A stretch of DNA of 42,839 nt from Deltaproteobacteria bacterium (GTDB lineage: Bacteria > Desulfobacterota > WTBG01 > JAGOGO01): NCBI GenBank assembly GCA_016935335.1, contig JAFGRE010000077.1, positions 1-42,839 of the forward strand, in the 5' to 3' direction. Positions 25,072-33,742 of this stretch are shown piece by piece; positions within the stretch are counted from its first letter, which is position 1; each line of letters begins with the position of its first letter. The notes beneath the pieces were generated by a model. The model was not told where the DNA came from and did not search any database. It saw nothing but the letters and a program-made list of their open reading frames with translations. The translations under genes were made by a program, and so were the position numbers.

Positions 25072-25230
25072 TCATTCTTTCTCGAACTGGTCCTTTGACG
25101 CCCCGCAAACAGGACACGTCCAATCATCCGGCAAATCTTCAAATTTAGCTCCCGGGGCGATACCGTTGTCAGGGTCGCCTTTCGCCGGATCATACACATA
25201 GCCACACACTGAACATACGTACTTATTCAT
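25072..25230 (-). CDS. Rubredoxin
   Basis: A 52-residue rubredoxin, too short for many gene-finding cut-offs. The four iron-binding cysteines are C6 and C9 ([12 protein letters not shown]) and C39 and C42 ([13 protein letters not shown]), with the usual PDNGIAPG and LPDDW in between. It is a one-electron carrier that delivers electrons to superoxide reductase, rubrerythrin or flavodiiron proteins, all of which have homologs or relatives upstream on this strand. AAAGGAGG lies 7 nt before the ATG. The frame is clean and complete, so confidence is high although the gene is small. Confidence 0.95.
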   Translation of the reverse strand: MNKYVCSVCGYVYDPAKGDPDNGIAPGAKFEDLPDDWTCPVCGASKDQFEKE

Positions 25231-25323
25231 AACAACACCTCCTTTATTTGGTATACATGACAGTACTACTTTTCATAATACAGGTGCCTCGTCCACCACT
25301 GCTGCCGGTGCCTGACGCCTTCA

Positions 25324-25347
25324 CCCAGCCGGGGCACCACGGCTGGG
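25324..25347 (-). terminator. Hairpin between the BASS transporter and rubredoxin
   Basis: CCCAGCC (25324-25330) and GGCTGGG (25341-25347) pair perfectly around a 10-nt loop, about 20 nt after the transporter stop. No T-run, so it may be a processing or partial-termination site. Confidence 0.35.
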
Positions 25348-25367
25348 CACCATATCTACCAACTGCA

Positions 25368-26288
25368 TCATGCCGAGTTCTTCTTATACCCCAGCCAAAT
25401 AAGATAAATCACCAGAAAAACCGCGGAGACCGCCGCAGGGACCGCCGTCTGCTTTTCAAAAAAGTAGAGCGCAATCCCACCCGCCAGCCCGTAATTCTTG
25501 ATGGTCCCCAAGAGAACCAAACTGGTACGTCTCCGGCCATCAATACCGCACGTTTTCCCGGCGAGTTCTATGAGGGCTCCGAGCAGAAACGTACTCGCCA
25601 AAGCACTTGCCGCAACCGGCAGCAACGACAACGGACTTTCGAAAAAGAATTGCCGGTTCAATCCGACGATTGTATACACCACCACAAAGAACCCCCAGTT
25701 GGTAATAGCCCCCTTGATCGGCGCAATTTTTTCCGAAAGCCCGGTTCTACGCGATAGCCAGGCCAGACCTAAGGGAATCAATATAAGTTCCAGGACTATG
25801 AGAAACAGTTTAAGGGGAGACACCAAACTGGACCCCAGAAACCAGAAAAGTGCCACCGGTGTAATGACCAAAGCGCCAAGGTATGCGCCCACCGTCCCCA
25901 GAACGGATATCTTACTGTCGCCGTTTAAAAAGGTGGTAAAAGGAATAACCGCAACACCCGGCGGCATGCACATCATAATAAAAAAACCCTGTTTGATTTC
26001 ATGGTCATGAATTACGAGAGCGCTCAAAAGGTAAAGAACGCCCCCCAAAACCAGAAAGTTCATCATCAGCGCCGTCAGGGTAGATGCCACGAGGTCCCGC
26101 GGAGAACGAAACATTCCTCCCGGTATTCCCATACAGGTAACCGTCATGACCAGCGCCAAGGCCGGGATAGTCAACCCTTTCGTCCACTGGGCTCCGTGGC
26201 CAAAAACGAGCCCTCCTCCCATTGCCAGAAGAAGTACCGCATTTCGATTGCCGAGCAACCGTTTACCGGCGCACATCCTATGGATCAT
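25368..26288 (-). CDS. BASS/SBF-family transporter (bile acid:sodium symporter fold)
   Basis: A roughly 306-residue membrane protein with nine or ten hydrophobic segments. MMCMPPGVAVIPFTTFLNGD and LVLLGTIKNYGLAGGIAL correspond to the two discontinuous helices of the SBF/BASS fold that bind Na+ and substrate. Members move organic anions such as keto acids or pantoate; the substrate here is unknown. I prefer the ATG at 26288 over a GTG at 26318; GAGGGTG lies about 10 nt upstream. It lies inside the oxygen-defence region, where its role is unclear. Confidence 0.75.
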   Translation of the reverse strand: MIHRMCAGKRLLGNRNAVLLLAMGGGLVFGHGAQWTKGLTIPALALVMTVTCMGIPGGMFRSPRDLVASTLTALMMNFLVLGGVLYLLSALVIHDHEIKQGFFIMMCMPPGVAVIPFTTFLNGDSKISVLGTVGAYLGALVITPVALFWFLGSSLVSPLKLFLIVLELILIPLGLAWLSRRTGLSEKIAPIKGAITNWGFFVVVYTIVGLNRQFFFESPLSLLPVAASALASTFLLGALIELAGKTCGIDGRRRTSLVLLGTIKNYGLAGGIALYFFEKQTAVPAAVSAVFLVIYLIWLGYKKNSA

Positions 26289-26345
26289 TCCTGTTTCACC
26301 CTCGCGCTCATTCTCCACCCGTCTTTCTTCGAGGGTTCGCGCGTT

Positions 26346-26612
26346 TCATGCGAGACTTCGTTTCCAAAAAGCGAGAATCCCCCCTTTCCCGAAGGCAACC
26401 TGGATCAACTCCCACCCTTCCATCCCCTTCTGATTGAGGAGGTTTTCCAGGTTCTTGGTTTGGTCACCCGGAACTTGGTCAACGCTGCATTCTCCGGTCT
26501 CCGAGCAAAAGAAGACCAGCTGATGAAAAGCTTCGGTGGGATACTTTGTAATCTCATACTCAAATTGGTGCACTGGACAATTCTCCCTTATGGTCGTAAC
26601 GTTTTCTCTCAA
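26346..26612 (-). CDS. DUF4177-like small protein
   Basis: An 88-residue protein whose C-terminal half (NLLNQKGMEGWELIQVAFGKGGILAFWKR) looks like the DUF4177 fold, in which GWELV and a final FKR/WKR strand are typical. The N-terminal half contains two cysteines (FFCSETGEC). Function unknown. The ATG overlaps the stop of the upstream diiron-protein gene by 4 nt, so it is translationally coupled to that gene and may assist it. Confidence 0.65.
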   Translation of the reverse strand: MRENVTTIRENCPVHQFEYEITKYPTEAFHQLVFFCSETGECSVDQVPGDQTKNLENLLNQKGMEGWELIQVAFGKGGILAFWKRSLA

Positions 26613-27148
26613 TAGTGGCCTCGGGTTATCTCCTTTTGGTGAAAATAGGCACCAGGGTCCTCCAAATATTGAATGGTCTCGATAAGGGTCATGAAGTGCT
26701 CCCCTTCCTCATGGGCGAGAAGATAGTAAAACTTTTTTTCACAGGGGTTGTCTGTCTGATCTGCCTGGAGTTCATAGTATCTCTTCCCGGCTCTCTCAAG
26801 TTCGACGGCAAGCTTCAATCCCTCAAGATCATCCGTGTCTGCTTTCACCTTTTCCTGGGCAGCAGCCAATGCTTGCTCGAAAACGTTCTTTTCGCTTTTG
26901 ACGTCCCGTATAGGCGCTTCCGGGGGCCAGGCGCATGTTTTTTCCACAGTATCATATAGTTCCTTAATCTTCTTAATGTGCGATTCTTCCGAACGGATCA
27001 ACGATTCAAAAACACTCTTGCCCATTTTACTTTTTGTTTTGTCCCGGGCCCGTTCATAAAATGCCTTTCCGTCTTCCTCCATCTTCAAAGCCTGCTTGAG
27101 CGCCTCCAGCCTCTTCTCAGCCATATACATTCTCAACATTTCTTTCAT
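26609..27148 (-). CDS. Rubrerythrin-family diiron protein (no rubredoxin domain)
   Basis: A 179-residue ferritin-like protein. Two repeats each give a pair of iron-ligand motifs: KMEEDGKAFYERA with RSEESHIKKI, and VELERAGKRYYELQ with HEEGEHFMTL. The C-terminal rubredoxin centre of classical rubrerythrin is absent, so an external donor, perhaps the rubredoxin at 25072-25230, would be needed for peroxidase activity. The ATG at 27148 has GGGGG about 8 nt upstream. It is coupled by a 4-nt overlap to the DUF4177-like gene. Confidence 0.82.
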   Translation of the reverse strand: MKEMLRMYMAEKRLEALKQALKMEEDGKAFYERARDKTKSKMGKSVFESLIRSEESHIKKIKELYDTVEKTCAWPPEAPIRDVKSEKNVFEQALAAAQEKVKADTDDLEGLKLAVELERAGKRYYELQADQTDNPCEKKFYYLLAHEEGEHFMTLIETIQYLEDPGAYFHQKEITRGHY

Positions 27149-27197
27149 GGTGTTGCCCCCTTAAGAAAAGAGTTTATAGTTTGCCCCATCCATGACA

Positions 27198-27544
27198 TTA
27201 TCCCCACGGGGGGTTGCTTCCTCTTTTCACCCTGTCCATAAGGCTACCGAGCCTTTTCAGGTGAACCTTCTCCTCTTCGACTAGACTCAAAAATACCTTG
27301 TCTGTTTCCGCCCTCCAATGGCACAGTAAGCGATCGCCGATTTTTCGCGATCGATCTCTTTATATCGACTCGAAAGTTCCGGGAAAGAAATAAGCGCTGC
27401 ACCGGGAATTCTCTCCTCTTCATATTCTCCCGATTGCCGAACATCCGGGAGAGGATAGGTTCCCTCGGCATGGGTGGCAAGAAACCGTTTCGCCTCATCC
27501 GAATCGATTGATTGAACGGTCGTCAGCACTTGTCTCCATTTCAT
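27198..27544 (-). pseudogene. Remnant of a rhodanese-rubrerythrin fusion gene
   Basis: The first 80 residues read as a good rhodanese half (MKWRQVLTTVQSIDSDEAK, DVRQSGEYEEERIPGAALIS, AYCAIGGRKQ with the catalytic Cys loop), then stop at TGA (27285-27287). One frame over, the text resumes as FLSLVEEEKVHLKRLGSLMDR and ends at TAA (27198-27200). That is the last helix of a rubrerythrin domain. The second half of the rhodanese fold and nearly all of the diiron domain are missing, so a large internal deletion plus a frame change is implied. Intact rhodanese-rubrerythrin fusions are known in anaerobes. A short truncated rhodanese may still be made, but it lacks part of the fold. Confidence 0.65.
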
Positions 27545-27584
27545 GCGGCGCATCCTCGAGCTCAGCGCTCGCCCGTTCCTCGTT

Positions 27585-29669
27585 CTATCCGAGAGCTGAA
27601 TGGACCTCGGACAACTCGGTCATGGGTGATGAACAGGCAAACTGCTCACAAAGATAAAACGTGGTCTTATCGTCAATCGGCTTCATCTCCCTAACAAACG
27701 GGATGACGTGCAGGACTCTTTCCACGTCGAGGTCCTCGGATCTTCCCATAATAATGGTGTTCGGAAAGAACTTCCGTCGGAAGCCGTCAATCAAGGCATG
27801 GGCTGCTTCTTTGCGGGTGATGCCGGCAATTACAATCTCTGGGGACGGCCCCACCATAAACTCTATGGCATTTAAAAATTGGCAATGACCTATCGGATAT
27901 TCCAGGACCGGCTCGGAAAACGTTCTGGCCATCTGGTCGGCCTTCTTTTCCAATTCCGTATCGCCGGTAAGACGACCAAGGCGAAGCAAGTCCAACAGCG
28001 CTATCGAATTACCAGATGGTTCTGCGCCGTCATAAATATTTTTGGACCGGGCGATGAGAACTTCATCTTCTTTTCCTGTAAGAAAAAACCCACCATGTTC
28101 CCCGTCCCAGAACAGATCGATCATCAGAGCATTCAACGCAACCGCTTCTTCCAGATACTGAATGTCAAAGGTAGCCTGGTACAACTCGATCAGTCCCCAA
28201 ATAAAAAAAGCATAGTCATCGAGATACCCGGGGTGAGCAACCTCGCCTTCCCGATAGCGGCGGTAAAGCCTTCCGTTATCCCGTCGTAAGTTTTTTAGAA
28301 TAAAATCAGCGGCAGCCCGCGCTGCGTCGAGGCATGGTACATCCTCAACGACCCCGTGCCCTTTGGCCAACGCGGCGATCATAAGTCCGTTCCAAGCTGT
28401 AAGAATTTTATCATCCTTCAAAGGATGGGCTCGTTTCTCTCGTACTTGAAAGAGCGCACTCCGCGCTTGCTGCAATATGTCTTCAAACTCCCCAACAGCC
28501 ATTCCCTCCCGGTCTGCAAACGCAGCCTCGGAAGCTGTCATATGAGGAATACTCCGCCCCTCAAAATTTCCCTCGGGGGAAATACCATAAAATCGACACA
28601 TGAGATTTCCACTCTCGTTCCCCAGACACTTCAGGACTTCATCGGGAGACCACAGATAGAAAAGTCCTTCCTTGCCCTCACTATCAGCATCCTCAGCTGA
28701 ATAAAAGCCCCCTTCGGGAGCGGTCATATCCCGCAGAACATAGGAGAAGATCTCACCGGCGATCTTTTTATACTCATCTCGCTGTGTCGCCTGGAATGCC
28801 TCGGTGTAGGCCATCGACAGCAGTGCCTGGTCGTAGAGCATCTTCTCAAAATGAGGGACCAACCACCGGTCATCGACTGAATATCGATGAAATCCGAATC
28901 CAATGTGGTCAAAAATTCCGCCCTGTCTGAGGCTTATCAGCGTCTTTTCAACCATCTCGCGGGCGGCAGAATTCCCGGTGCGCCGATGCCATCTCAGCAG
29001 GAAGGTAAGATTGTGGGGCATGGGAAATTTCGGCGCAGTGCTGAAACCGCCCCATTGTGAATCAAAACTCACGGCGAGCTGCTGGTAACAGCGCTCTAAT
29101 ACGTTAATATCGAGAAGCGATCCTTTAATCGACGGTCGTAAATGCGCCTGCACTGTTCCGGTTACATCTTCAGCAGAGCTAAGTATTCGCGATTGATCTT
29201 CCTTCCACAATCCGGCGATCTGCTCCAGGATGTTTTCGAATCCAGGCATTCCCATGCGTTGTCTTTTGGGGAAGTAAGTGCCCGCAAAGAAGGGTTTTCC
29301 TTCCGGAGTCATAAAGATTGAAAGCGGCCAGCCACCCTGACCGGTTAGTATTCGGCAGACAGTCATATAAATCTGATCAATATCCGGCCGCTCCTCCCGA
29401 TCAACCTTGATGGCGACGAAATGACCATTCAGTAACTGCGCAATGGTCTCGTCTTCGAAAGACTCGTGCGCCATGACATGACACCAGTGACAGGTAGCAT
29501 AGCCGACAGAAAGGAAAACCGGTTTCCCTTGTTTCCGCGCCAATTCAAAAGCCTCATGCCCCCACGGATACCAGTCCACTGGATTGGTAGCGTGCTGCAA
29601 AAGGTATGGACTTTTCTCCCGGATCAAATGATTGTAGGCCGTTTCTTCTCCCTCCGAGGGGTAGTTCAC
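27585..29669 (-). CDS. YyaL/SSP411-type thioredoxin-domain protein (DUF255)
   Basis: A 694-residue protein. The N-terminal 170 residues form the DUF255 thioredoxin-like domain ([18 protein letters not shown]) with C60-HW-C63 in [14 protein letters not shown]. The rest is an (alpha/alpha)6-barrel region as in N-acylglucosamine epimerase-like proteins ([31 protein letters not shown]). The family is widespread but its biochemical function is not settled; a redox-linked glycan-type activity has been proposed. GTG start, weak RBS. It lies between the flavodoxin gene (24 nt upstream) and the decayed rhodanese gene, within the same transcription direction. Confidence 0.88.
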   Translation of the reverse strand: MNYPSEGEETAYNHLIREKSPYLLQHATNPVDWYPWGHEAFELARKQGKPVFLSVGYATCHWCHVMAHESFEDETIAQLLNGHFVAIKVDREERPDIDQIYMTVCRILTGQGGWPLSIFMTPEGKPFFAGTYFPKRQRMGMPGFENILEQIAGLWKEDQSRILSSAEDVTGTVQAHLRPSIKGSLLDINVLERCYQQLAVSFDSQWGGFSTAPKFPMPHNLTFLLRWHRRTGNSAAREMVEKTLISLRQGGIFDHIGFGFHRYSVDDRWLVPHFEKMLYDQALLSMAYTEAFQATQRDEYKKIAGEIFSYVLRDMTAPEGGFYSAEDADSEGKEGLFYLWSPDEVLKCLGNESGNLMCRFYGISPEGNFEGRSIPHMTASEAAFADREGMAVGEFEDILQQARSALFQVREKRAHPLKDDKILTAWNGLMIAALAKGHGVVEDVPCLDAARAAADFILKNLRRDNGRLYRRYREGEVAHPGYLDDYAFFIWGLIELYQATFDIQYLEEAVALNALMIDLFWDGEHGGFFLTGKEDEVLIARSKNIYDGAEPSGNSIALLDLLRLGRLTGDTELEKKADQMARTFSEPVLEYPIGHCQFLNAIEFMVGPSPEIVIAGITRKEAAHALIDGFRRKFFPNTIIMGRSEDLDVERVLHVIPFVREMKPIDDKTTFYLCEQFACSSPMTELSEVHSALG

Positions 29670-29693
29670 AGAAACTAATCGGTCATCGCTCTG

Positions 29694-30140
29694 TTATCCT
29701 TTCGCCGTAATTCTCCGCGCGATTTCAGTCCCGTAGTCGTGAGCCGCTTTCAGGACCACCGGTGTCAGACCCGGTGATTTCAGCTTGAGAGATGTACCGA
29801 CCATATCCATAGAAAAAATATTTTTCATAGTGTCATAAATTCTTTCCGGGGCTTCTCCGCTCCAGCCATATGCTCCAAAGGCGCCTCCGATCTTTCCCTC
29901 CACCTGAGCCTTTTCCGCCAAGAAAAGCATGGTTTTCATCGGCTGCATCATCTCCCCATGATAGGTGGCGGAACCGAATGCATACCCATCATATCCCTGG
30001 AGCTTCGATTCATTCGCAACGTCTTTGACATCAACCAGATCAACCTCGACTCCTGCGTCACGAATTCCCTCGGCAATAACACCGGCGATCCGTTTGGTTG
30101 TCCCTGTCCGTGACGCATATACAATTAATGCCTTGGCCAT
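29694..30140 (-). CDS. Flavodoxin-domain protein, FprA C-terminal-like
   Basis: A 148-residue flavodoxin fold. The FMN phosphate loop is YASRTGTTKRIA (9-20). FGSATYHGEMMQPMKTMLF and GGAFGAYGWSGEAPERI closely resemble the flavodoxin half of flavodiiron proteins, but no metallo-beta-lactamase domain is attached. It is likely an electron carrier in the reduction of O2, superoxide or peroxide. The ATG at 30140 has GAGGAGG upstream; the longer frame is not needed. Next gene upstream is desulfoferrodoxin, a plausible partner. Confidence 0.85.
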   Translation of the reverse strand: MAKALIVYASRTGTTKRIAGVIAEGIRDAGVEVDLVDVKDVANESKLQGYDGYAFGSATYHGEMMQPMKTMLFLAEKAQVEGKIGGAFGAYGWSGEAPERIYDTMKNIFSMDMVGTSLKLKSPGLTPVVLKAAHDYGTEIARRITAKG

Positions 30141-30432
30141 TACGGTTTCCTCCTCTCGGCTCGGTTCATAAAAACACCTCATTCGTGCTCGCTCTGTCCC
30201 ATCTGCGGTCAGCAAGAACTCAGGATCAAAGGCGCACTATTAAAGCAACAAGCTTCACATGGTTTGGGGCAGCAACAAGTCGATGCTCACCCTGTCCTCA
30301 AAACAATCCCAAAGCACGCAAAGAGGCCTCGGAAGCAATTCCTTTCTCTGTTTCCTGGGTTTTGCGCTCCCCCACACGCCTCCGTCTTGATGCGCTGACG
30401 CCACACCGCAAGCGCAGTTGAATCGGCCGTAT

Positions 30433-30807
30433 CTATGCTTTCCACAGACCATGAATGTTGCAGTGTTCACGGGCGGTTACCGTCTCAGCTTGAATGGTGA
30501 ATCGTGCTTCCGGCACGTCTCCGGGCTTTAAAAACTGTCGGTAGGCCTTGCCGTCGGCAATAATTTCGATCCATTCGATATAATGTTTATCCTCCATGGG
30601 ATGAGCAACGCTACCGACCTTGACCTTTACTCCATCCGAGGTCTTTTCGATCACGGGAACATGTTTCTCCCGGGCAGCGTCTACCGTGTTTTCCTGCAAC
30701 AACGTCATGGATTCACCGCAGCAAACAAGCTCCCCCTTTCCTTCATGAAGCACTTCCACGATATTTCCACAGATGCTGCACTTGTAAATTTCCAATCGTT
30801 TTGTCAT
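30433..30807 (-). CDS. dfx: Desulfoferrodoxin (superoxide reductase)
   Basis: A 124-residue two-domain superoxide reductase that reduces superoxide to H2O2. The N-terminal desulforedoxin-type centre has C10, C13, C29 and C30 ([14 protein letters not shown]). The catalytic iron site has H49, H69, H75, C116 and H119, plus E47-K48 at the active-site loop. All positions are numerically the same as in the well-studied Desulfoarculus enzyme, so it should be active. The ATG at 30807 has GGGAGG 6 nt upstream. Electrons probably come from the rubredoxin in this region. It lies between the diiron protein and the flavodoxin. Confidence 0.96.
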   Translation of the reverse strand: MTKRLEIYKCSICGNIVEVLHEGKGELVCCGESMTLLQENTVDAAREKHVPVIEKTSDGVKVKVGSVAHPMEDKHYIEWIEIIADGKAYRQFLKPGDVPEARFTIQAETVTAREHCNIHGLWKA

Positions 30808-30893
30808 GGCCATCCTCCCTTTCCTTGTATTGTTTCCTCGGAGATCCTTCACTCCCACCCCGGAGGTCAAGAGACCTCACGAAATGAGGACCC

Positions 30894-31346
30894 TTAATTA
30901 TCTTTCAGTATCTCGTCGTCCCAAATTTTTTCCCAAAAGAGCTGATGCGAGGCCTCGTCCGCAGCCAGATTTTCAAACAATTGTATCGAGGTCGGTTCAT
31001 TGACGAGCTTTGCCAGATCCCTATAAAGGTTGACTGAGGCAAGCTCGCGCTTCATCGCAATCTGAACCACATCCTGCCAGTTCATGGCTTCACTCGGTTC
31101 TTTCTCTACAACGTAGTCGGCGATCTTAAGAGTCTCTATCGGCTTGGCCACGTGCTCGGAAGCCTCTACGACATCCATCTTTTCCAACCGTTTCCGGTGA
31201 CCTTCCTCCATCAATGCCATTTTTCGCAATTCTTCCGCAATCGCCTTTTGCTTTACCTTCTCAGCGTATCCCTGGTAGAATTCAATCGCTTCCTGTTCCT
31301 TACCAATAGCGAAGTCTATTATATCTTGAAGCTCAACAAAACTCAT
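30894..31346 (-). CDS. Rubrerythrin-like diiron protein (ferritin-like, 150 residues)
   Basis: A four-helix ferritin-like protein with ligand motifs KEQEAIEFY and LMEEGHRKRL in the first half, KRELASVNLYRDL and AADEASHQLFW in the second. It has no rubredoxin domain. It is clearly different from the 179-residue diiron protein at 26609-27148, so the region encodes two such proteins. Probable role: peroxide reduction or iron handling, with reducing power from an external carrier. AGAAGGGAG precedes the ATG. A small stem follows its stop, before desulfoferrodoxin. Confidence 0.85.
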   Translation of the reverse strand: MSFVELQDIIDFAIGKEQEAIEFYQGYAEKVKQKAIAEELRKMALMEEGHRKRLEKMDVVEASEHVAKPIETLKIADYVVEKEPSEAMNWQDVVQIAMKRELASVNLYRDLAKLVNEPTSIQLFENLAADEASHQLFWEKIWDDEILKDN

Positions 31347-31408
31347 AACCTCTGCTCCCTTCTAAAGTTGTTGAAGATTACCGGACAACAAATTAATCAA
31401 TCCGGCAT

Positions 31409-31930
31409 TCATCGCCGCCCAATTTTTGTCACTGCCGCCAACACCGCATCGTAGTCCGGTTCCTGCGAAATTTCCCTGACCAATTGTGTATAACAGACCA
31501 CTCCCTGATTGTCGGCCACGAACAGCGCTCTCGCCAGCAATCGCAATTCTTTTATAAGAACGCCGTAAGCCATCCCGAACGCCGCCTCCCGGTGATCCGA
31601 GAGTGTCCGACTGTTGCCCGTTCCGGTTGCGCCGCACCACCTCTTCTGGGCGAAAGGTAAGTCCATACTTATGGTAAGCATCGTTACCTCAAAATCGAAT
31701 CGCGCTACTTCAGCATCAAACCGCTTTGTCTCCAGATCACAGACCGGGGTATCCAGGGAAGGAACCGAAGAGATAATGCATGGTTGGCCCCAAAAAGATG
31801 ACAGCCGCACCGGCGCTAAATCGTTATCAATCAGCACGCAGTCCGGTGCTTTCTCGCCGACCTTTATCTCCCTGCCGAGAAGCGTCAACGGATTTCCTCC
31901 CATTGTCACGATTCTTTCCTTTTCCTCCAT
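31409..31930 (-). CDS. tpx: Thiol peroxidase (atypical 2-Cys peroxiredoxin)
   Basis: A 173-residue Tpx. The peroxidatic cysteine is C64 in VPSLDTPVCDLETKRF and the resolving cysteine is C99 in PFAQKRWCGATG, close to C61/C95 of E. coli Tpx. The conserved TLSDHREAAFGMAYGVLIKELRLLARALF is present. It reduces H2O2 and organic peroxides with thioredoxin-type donors; the selenium-containing glutaredoxin-like protein encoded just upstream (32023-32259) is a plausible donor. The ATG at 31930 follows GAGGAGG. Full length and apparently functional. Confidence 0.95.
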   Translation of the reverse strand: MEEKERIVTMGGNPLTLLGREIKVGEKAPDCVLIDNDLAPVRLSSFWGQPCIISSVPSLDTPVCDLETKRFDAEVARFDFEVTMLTISMDLPFAQKRWCGATGTGNSRTLSDHREAAFGMAYGVLIKELRLLARALFVADNQGVVCYTQLVREISQEPDYDAVLAAVTKIGRR

Positions 31931-32022
31931 CACACCCTCCTCAGTATCTATTCACCATCTATTTACATTCAAGGCGTCCGGCGACAATCTGAAAAGCATT
32001 ACCTTTCGGAGCGAAACTCTCT

Positions 32023-32259
32023 TCAGGTTCCCAAGGCGGCATCAAGCTTCAACGCATCAAAGCCGATGATTACCGTTTCGTCAACAACAATGACCGGCAC
32101 GCTTTTAGCCCCGGAAATCCTGATCATCTCTTTGGCAGCATCTCTGTTCGTTCCAACATCATAGTCCGTGAAGCGAACCCCTTTTTGCGAAAGATACTCC
32201 TTCGCTCTTTTGCAGTGGGGTCAGGTGGAAAGGCTATATATTTTCACATTTTTCTCCAT
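32023..32259 (-). CDS. Glutaredoxin-like selenoprotein (in-frame TGA = Sec13)
   Basis: If the TGA at 32223-32221 is read as selenocysteine, one open frame of 78 residues appears: MEKNVKIYSLST-U-PHCKRAKEYL, then DYDVGTNRDAAKEMIRISGAKSVPVIVVDETVIIGFDALKLDAALG. It is a complete glutaredoxin fold, with U13-x-x-C16 in place of CxxC, the cis-proline motif SVPVIVVD, and GFDALKL at the end. GAGGTGA precedes the ATG by 6 nt. A SECIS-like hairpin lies directly after the TGA (32178-32220). Ordinary gene callers would miss it because TGA splits the frame. It sits between the exported peroxiredoxin and tpx, so thiol/selenol-dependent peroxide reduction is the likely context. It needs selA/B/C/D, which are outside this window. 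Confidence 0.85.
32178..32220 (-). promoter_or_regulatory. Bacterial SECIS-like hairpin
   Basis: Counting from the base after TGA, GCGAAGG (16-22) pairs with CTTTCGC (28-34) including one G-U, with a 5-nt loop AGTAT. An outer CCCC (1-4) / GGGG (40-43) stem closes it. A small apical loop with a G at its second base, starting 23 nt after the TGA, fits the usual bacterial SECIS layout bound by SelB. Confidence 0.7.
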
Positions 32260-32454
32260 GGCTCTCTCACCTCATATTAAAAGATGACCAAACAATTGCC
32301 GTTCACTCATCCCCTTTGCCCGGAAGCACCGTTGCGCGGCGTCGCGCAATCAAGGGAATCTTCTATATTATCATTAAGGCACTCTCGTGCTCCCCGAATT
32401 TCTCTCTCATGACTTTCTTCCAGGCCTGATCGACGTGCATCAGGGCTGCTTTGG

Positions 32455-33060
32455 TTATTCCTTACTGAGTTTCTTCAATTCCGTGATCAGGTCTTCAAGC
32501 GGCGGCCGTTCATTTATGTCGTGCACATCGATGTATCGAATCACCCCCTTCTTATCAACAACAAAAAGCGCTCTCTCGCTCATACCGTTGGAGCGCAAGA
32601 TACCGTACCGGTTCGCAACCTCTCCATGGGGGAAAAAGTCCGAAAGCACGGGGAACCACAAGGCCATATCCTTTGTCCACGCGTACAACGAAGGAATATT
32701 ATCAACAGTAATGCCAAGCAGAACGGCATCCTCGGCATCGAAAGTCTCCTTGACGATATTGTAGCCGGGCCACTGGGCCGAACAAACCGGCGTGAATGCG
32801 GCAGGCACAAACGACAGAACCACGTTCTTCTTGCCGCGGTATTGACGCAACGATATTTTCTCTCCACCCACTGAAGGCAGGTCAAAGTCGGGAGCTTCAT
32901 CTCCCACTTTGACCGCCACCTCGCTGTCGGTCGGCTTTATCGTCCCCACATCATAAATGGTCGGTTGAAAAATCTCCGATTGCGCAAAGCACATACTCCC
33001 CCATGCCGCCGCAAATATTAGTGCCCCCACCGTCATGATTATGCGAGTTTTCCTTATCAT
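32455..33060 (-). CDS. Exported peroxiredoxin (AhpC/TSA family)
   Basis: A 201-residue protein with a signal peptide (MIRKTR, hydrophobic TVGALIFAAAW, likely cleavage after CFA at 26) and a peroxiredoxin domain. The peroxidatic cysteine is C93 in FVPAAFTPVCSAQWPGY. VLLGITVDNIPSLYAW and GMSERALFVVDKKGVIRYI are typical. It would reduce peroxides in the periplasm. The ATG at 33060 is preferred over one two codons earlier because AAAGGAG is then spaced at 8 nt. It starts 13 nt after the thioredoxin-like lipoprotein gene, a probable periplasmic reductant, so the two form an exported redox pair. Confidence 0.88.
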   Translation of the reverse strand: MIRKTRIIMTVGALIFAAAWGSMCFAQSEIFQPTIYDVGTIKPTDSEVAVKVGDEAPDFDLPSVGGEKISLRQYRGKKNVVLSFVPAAFTPVCSAQWPGYNIVKETFDAEDAVLLGITVDNIPSLYAWTKDMALWFPVLSDFFPHGEVANRYGILRSNGMSERALFVVDKKGVIRYIDVHDINERPPLEDLITELKKLSKE

Positions 33061-33073
33061 ATCCATTCTCCTT

Positions 33074-33676
33074 TCACCGTGCTAATTGTGTCTTGACGGT
33101 ATGCAGAAATGATTCCACGTCGCCAAGCGCGCCGACATGAAAAAGGATCTGTTCATAATCTCCACCGCTCTTTGTTCGAAGCCCGACGAAGGTCGGCGTT
33201 GTCCCCACCTTCAGCAGACTGGTGATATTAAATTTTTGATCAGGGAAGAGAGGAAATGCGATTTCATATTTTTTTTTAAACACATCGACCTCGTAGGCAC
33301 TATTACCGGCACCGATACCGATTATCTTCACCCTCTCCTTCAGAGATAAATCCTGTTCTATGGCCTCAAAGAGTTCGTTTACCTGGGGAGCCTCCCGCTG
33401 GCAGTGGGGACAATACATACTGAAGACTTCTACGAGAAGGATATCGGCTTTAATCTCCGTACTTTTGAAACTCCCGGCATCGGAAACTCCCAGGTAGTTA
33501 CCGTCCTTTGCTTCCGCAGGCGCGGAGAGTTCGAAGACCGGCACGGTCACCATCGGTTCCGATGGAGCGGTAATGGGTAAAGGGAGCGCTGCGTTTTGCT
33601 GACCGGGCGCCGTCGAACACGCAAACAAACTGATCAGGAGAATAACAAATATCAACTTCTCGTTCGGTCTGGACAT
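33074..33676 (-). CDS. TlpA-like thioredoxin-fold lipoprotein
   Basis: A 200-residue protein with a lipoprotein signal (LIFVILLISLFAC, lipidated C20) and a thioredoxin-like domain carrying C89-PH-C92 in VEVFSMYCPHCQREAPQV and a cis-proline segment VGTTPTFVGL. It should sit on the outer face of a membrane and pass thiol reducing power in the periplasm. It lies 13 nt upstream of the exported peroxiredoxin, and GAGGAG precedes the ATG, so the two are very probably co-expressed partners. Confidence 0.85.
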   Translation of the reverse strand: MSRPNEKLIFVILLISLFACSTAPGQQNAALPLPITAPSEPMVTVPVFELSAPAEAKDGNYLGVSDAGSFKSTEIKADILLVEVFSMYCPHCQREAPQVNELFEAIEQDLSLKERVKIIGIGAGNSAYEVDVFKKKYEIAFPLFPDQKFNITSLLKVGTTPTFVGLRTKSGGDYEQILFHVGALGDVESFLHTVKTQLAR

Positions 33677-33742
33677 TTCTCTACTCCTCTTTCATTAAAT
33701 AGACCACCCCCCCCAAAGGGAATGGCAAAACCGGGAACGATG

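Noticed and set aside
25248-26615. Plus-strand frames (up to 204 residues) opposite the BASS transporter and DUF4177-like genes
   Set aside because: Antisense shadows: proline- and arginine-rich, no RBS, and opposed to clear membrane-protein coding on the minus strand.
27285-27287. TGA in the rhodanese remnant as a second selenocysteine codon
   Set aside because: It is followed in frame by TAG after one codon, there is no SECIS-like stem, and the domain continues in another frame.
30850-30859. CTCCCACCCC as a copy of the tRNA-Gln 3' end (attachment site)
   Set aside because: Only ten bases match, without the preceding T-arm sequence; chance is sufficient.
32363-32440. A 25-residue ORF (MHVDQAWKKVMREKFGEH...) between the peroxiredoxin and selenoprotein genes
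   Set aside because: It looks protein-like but has no RBS and no recognisable relatives; too short to support.
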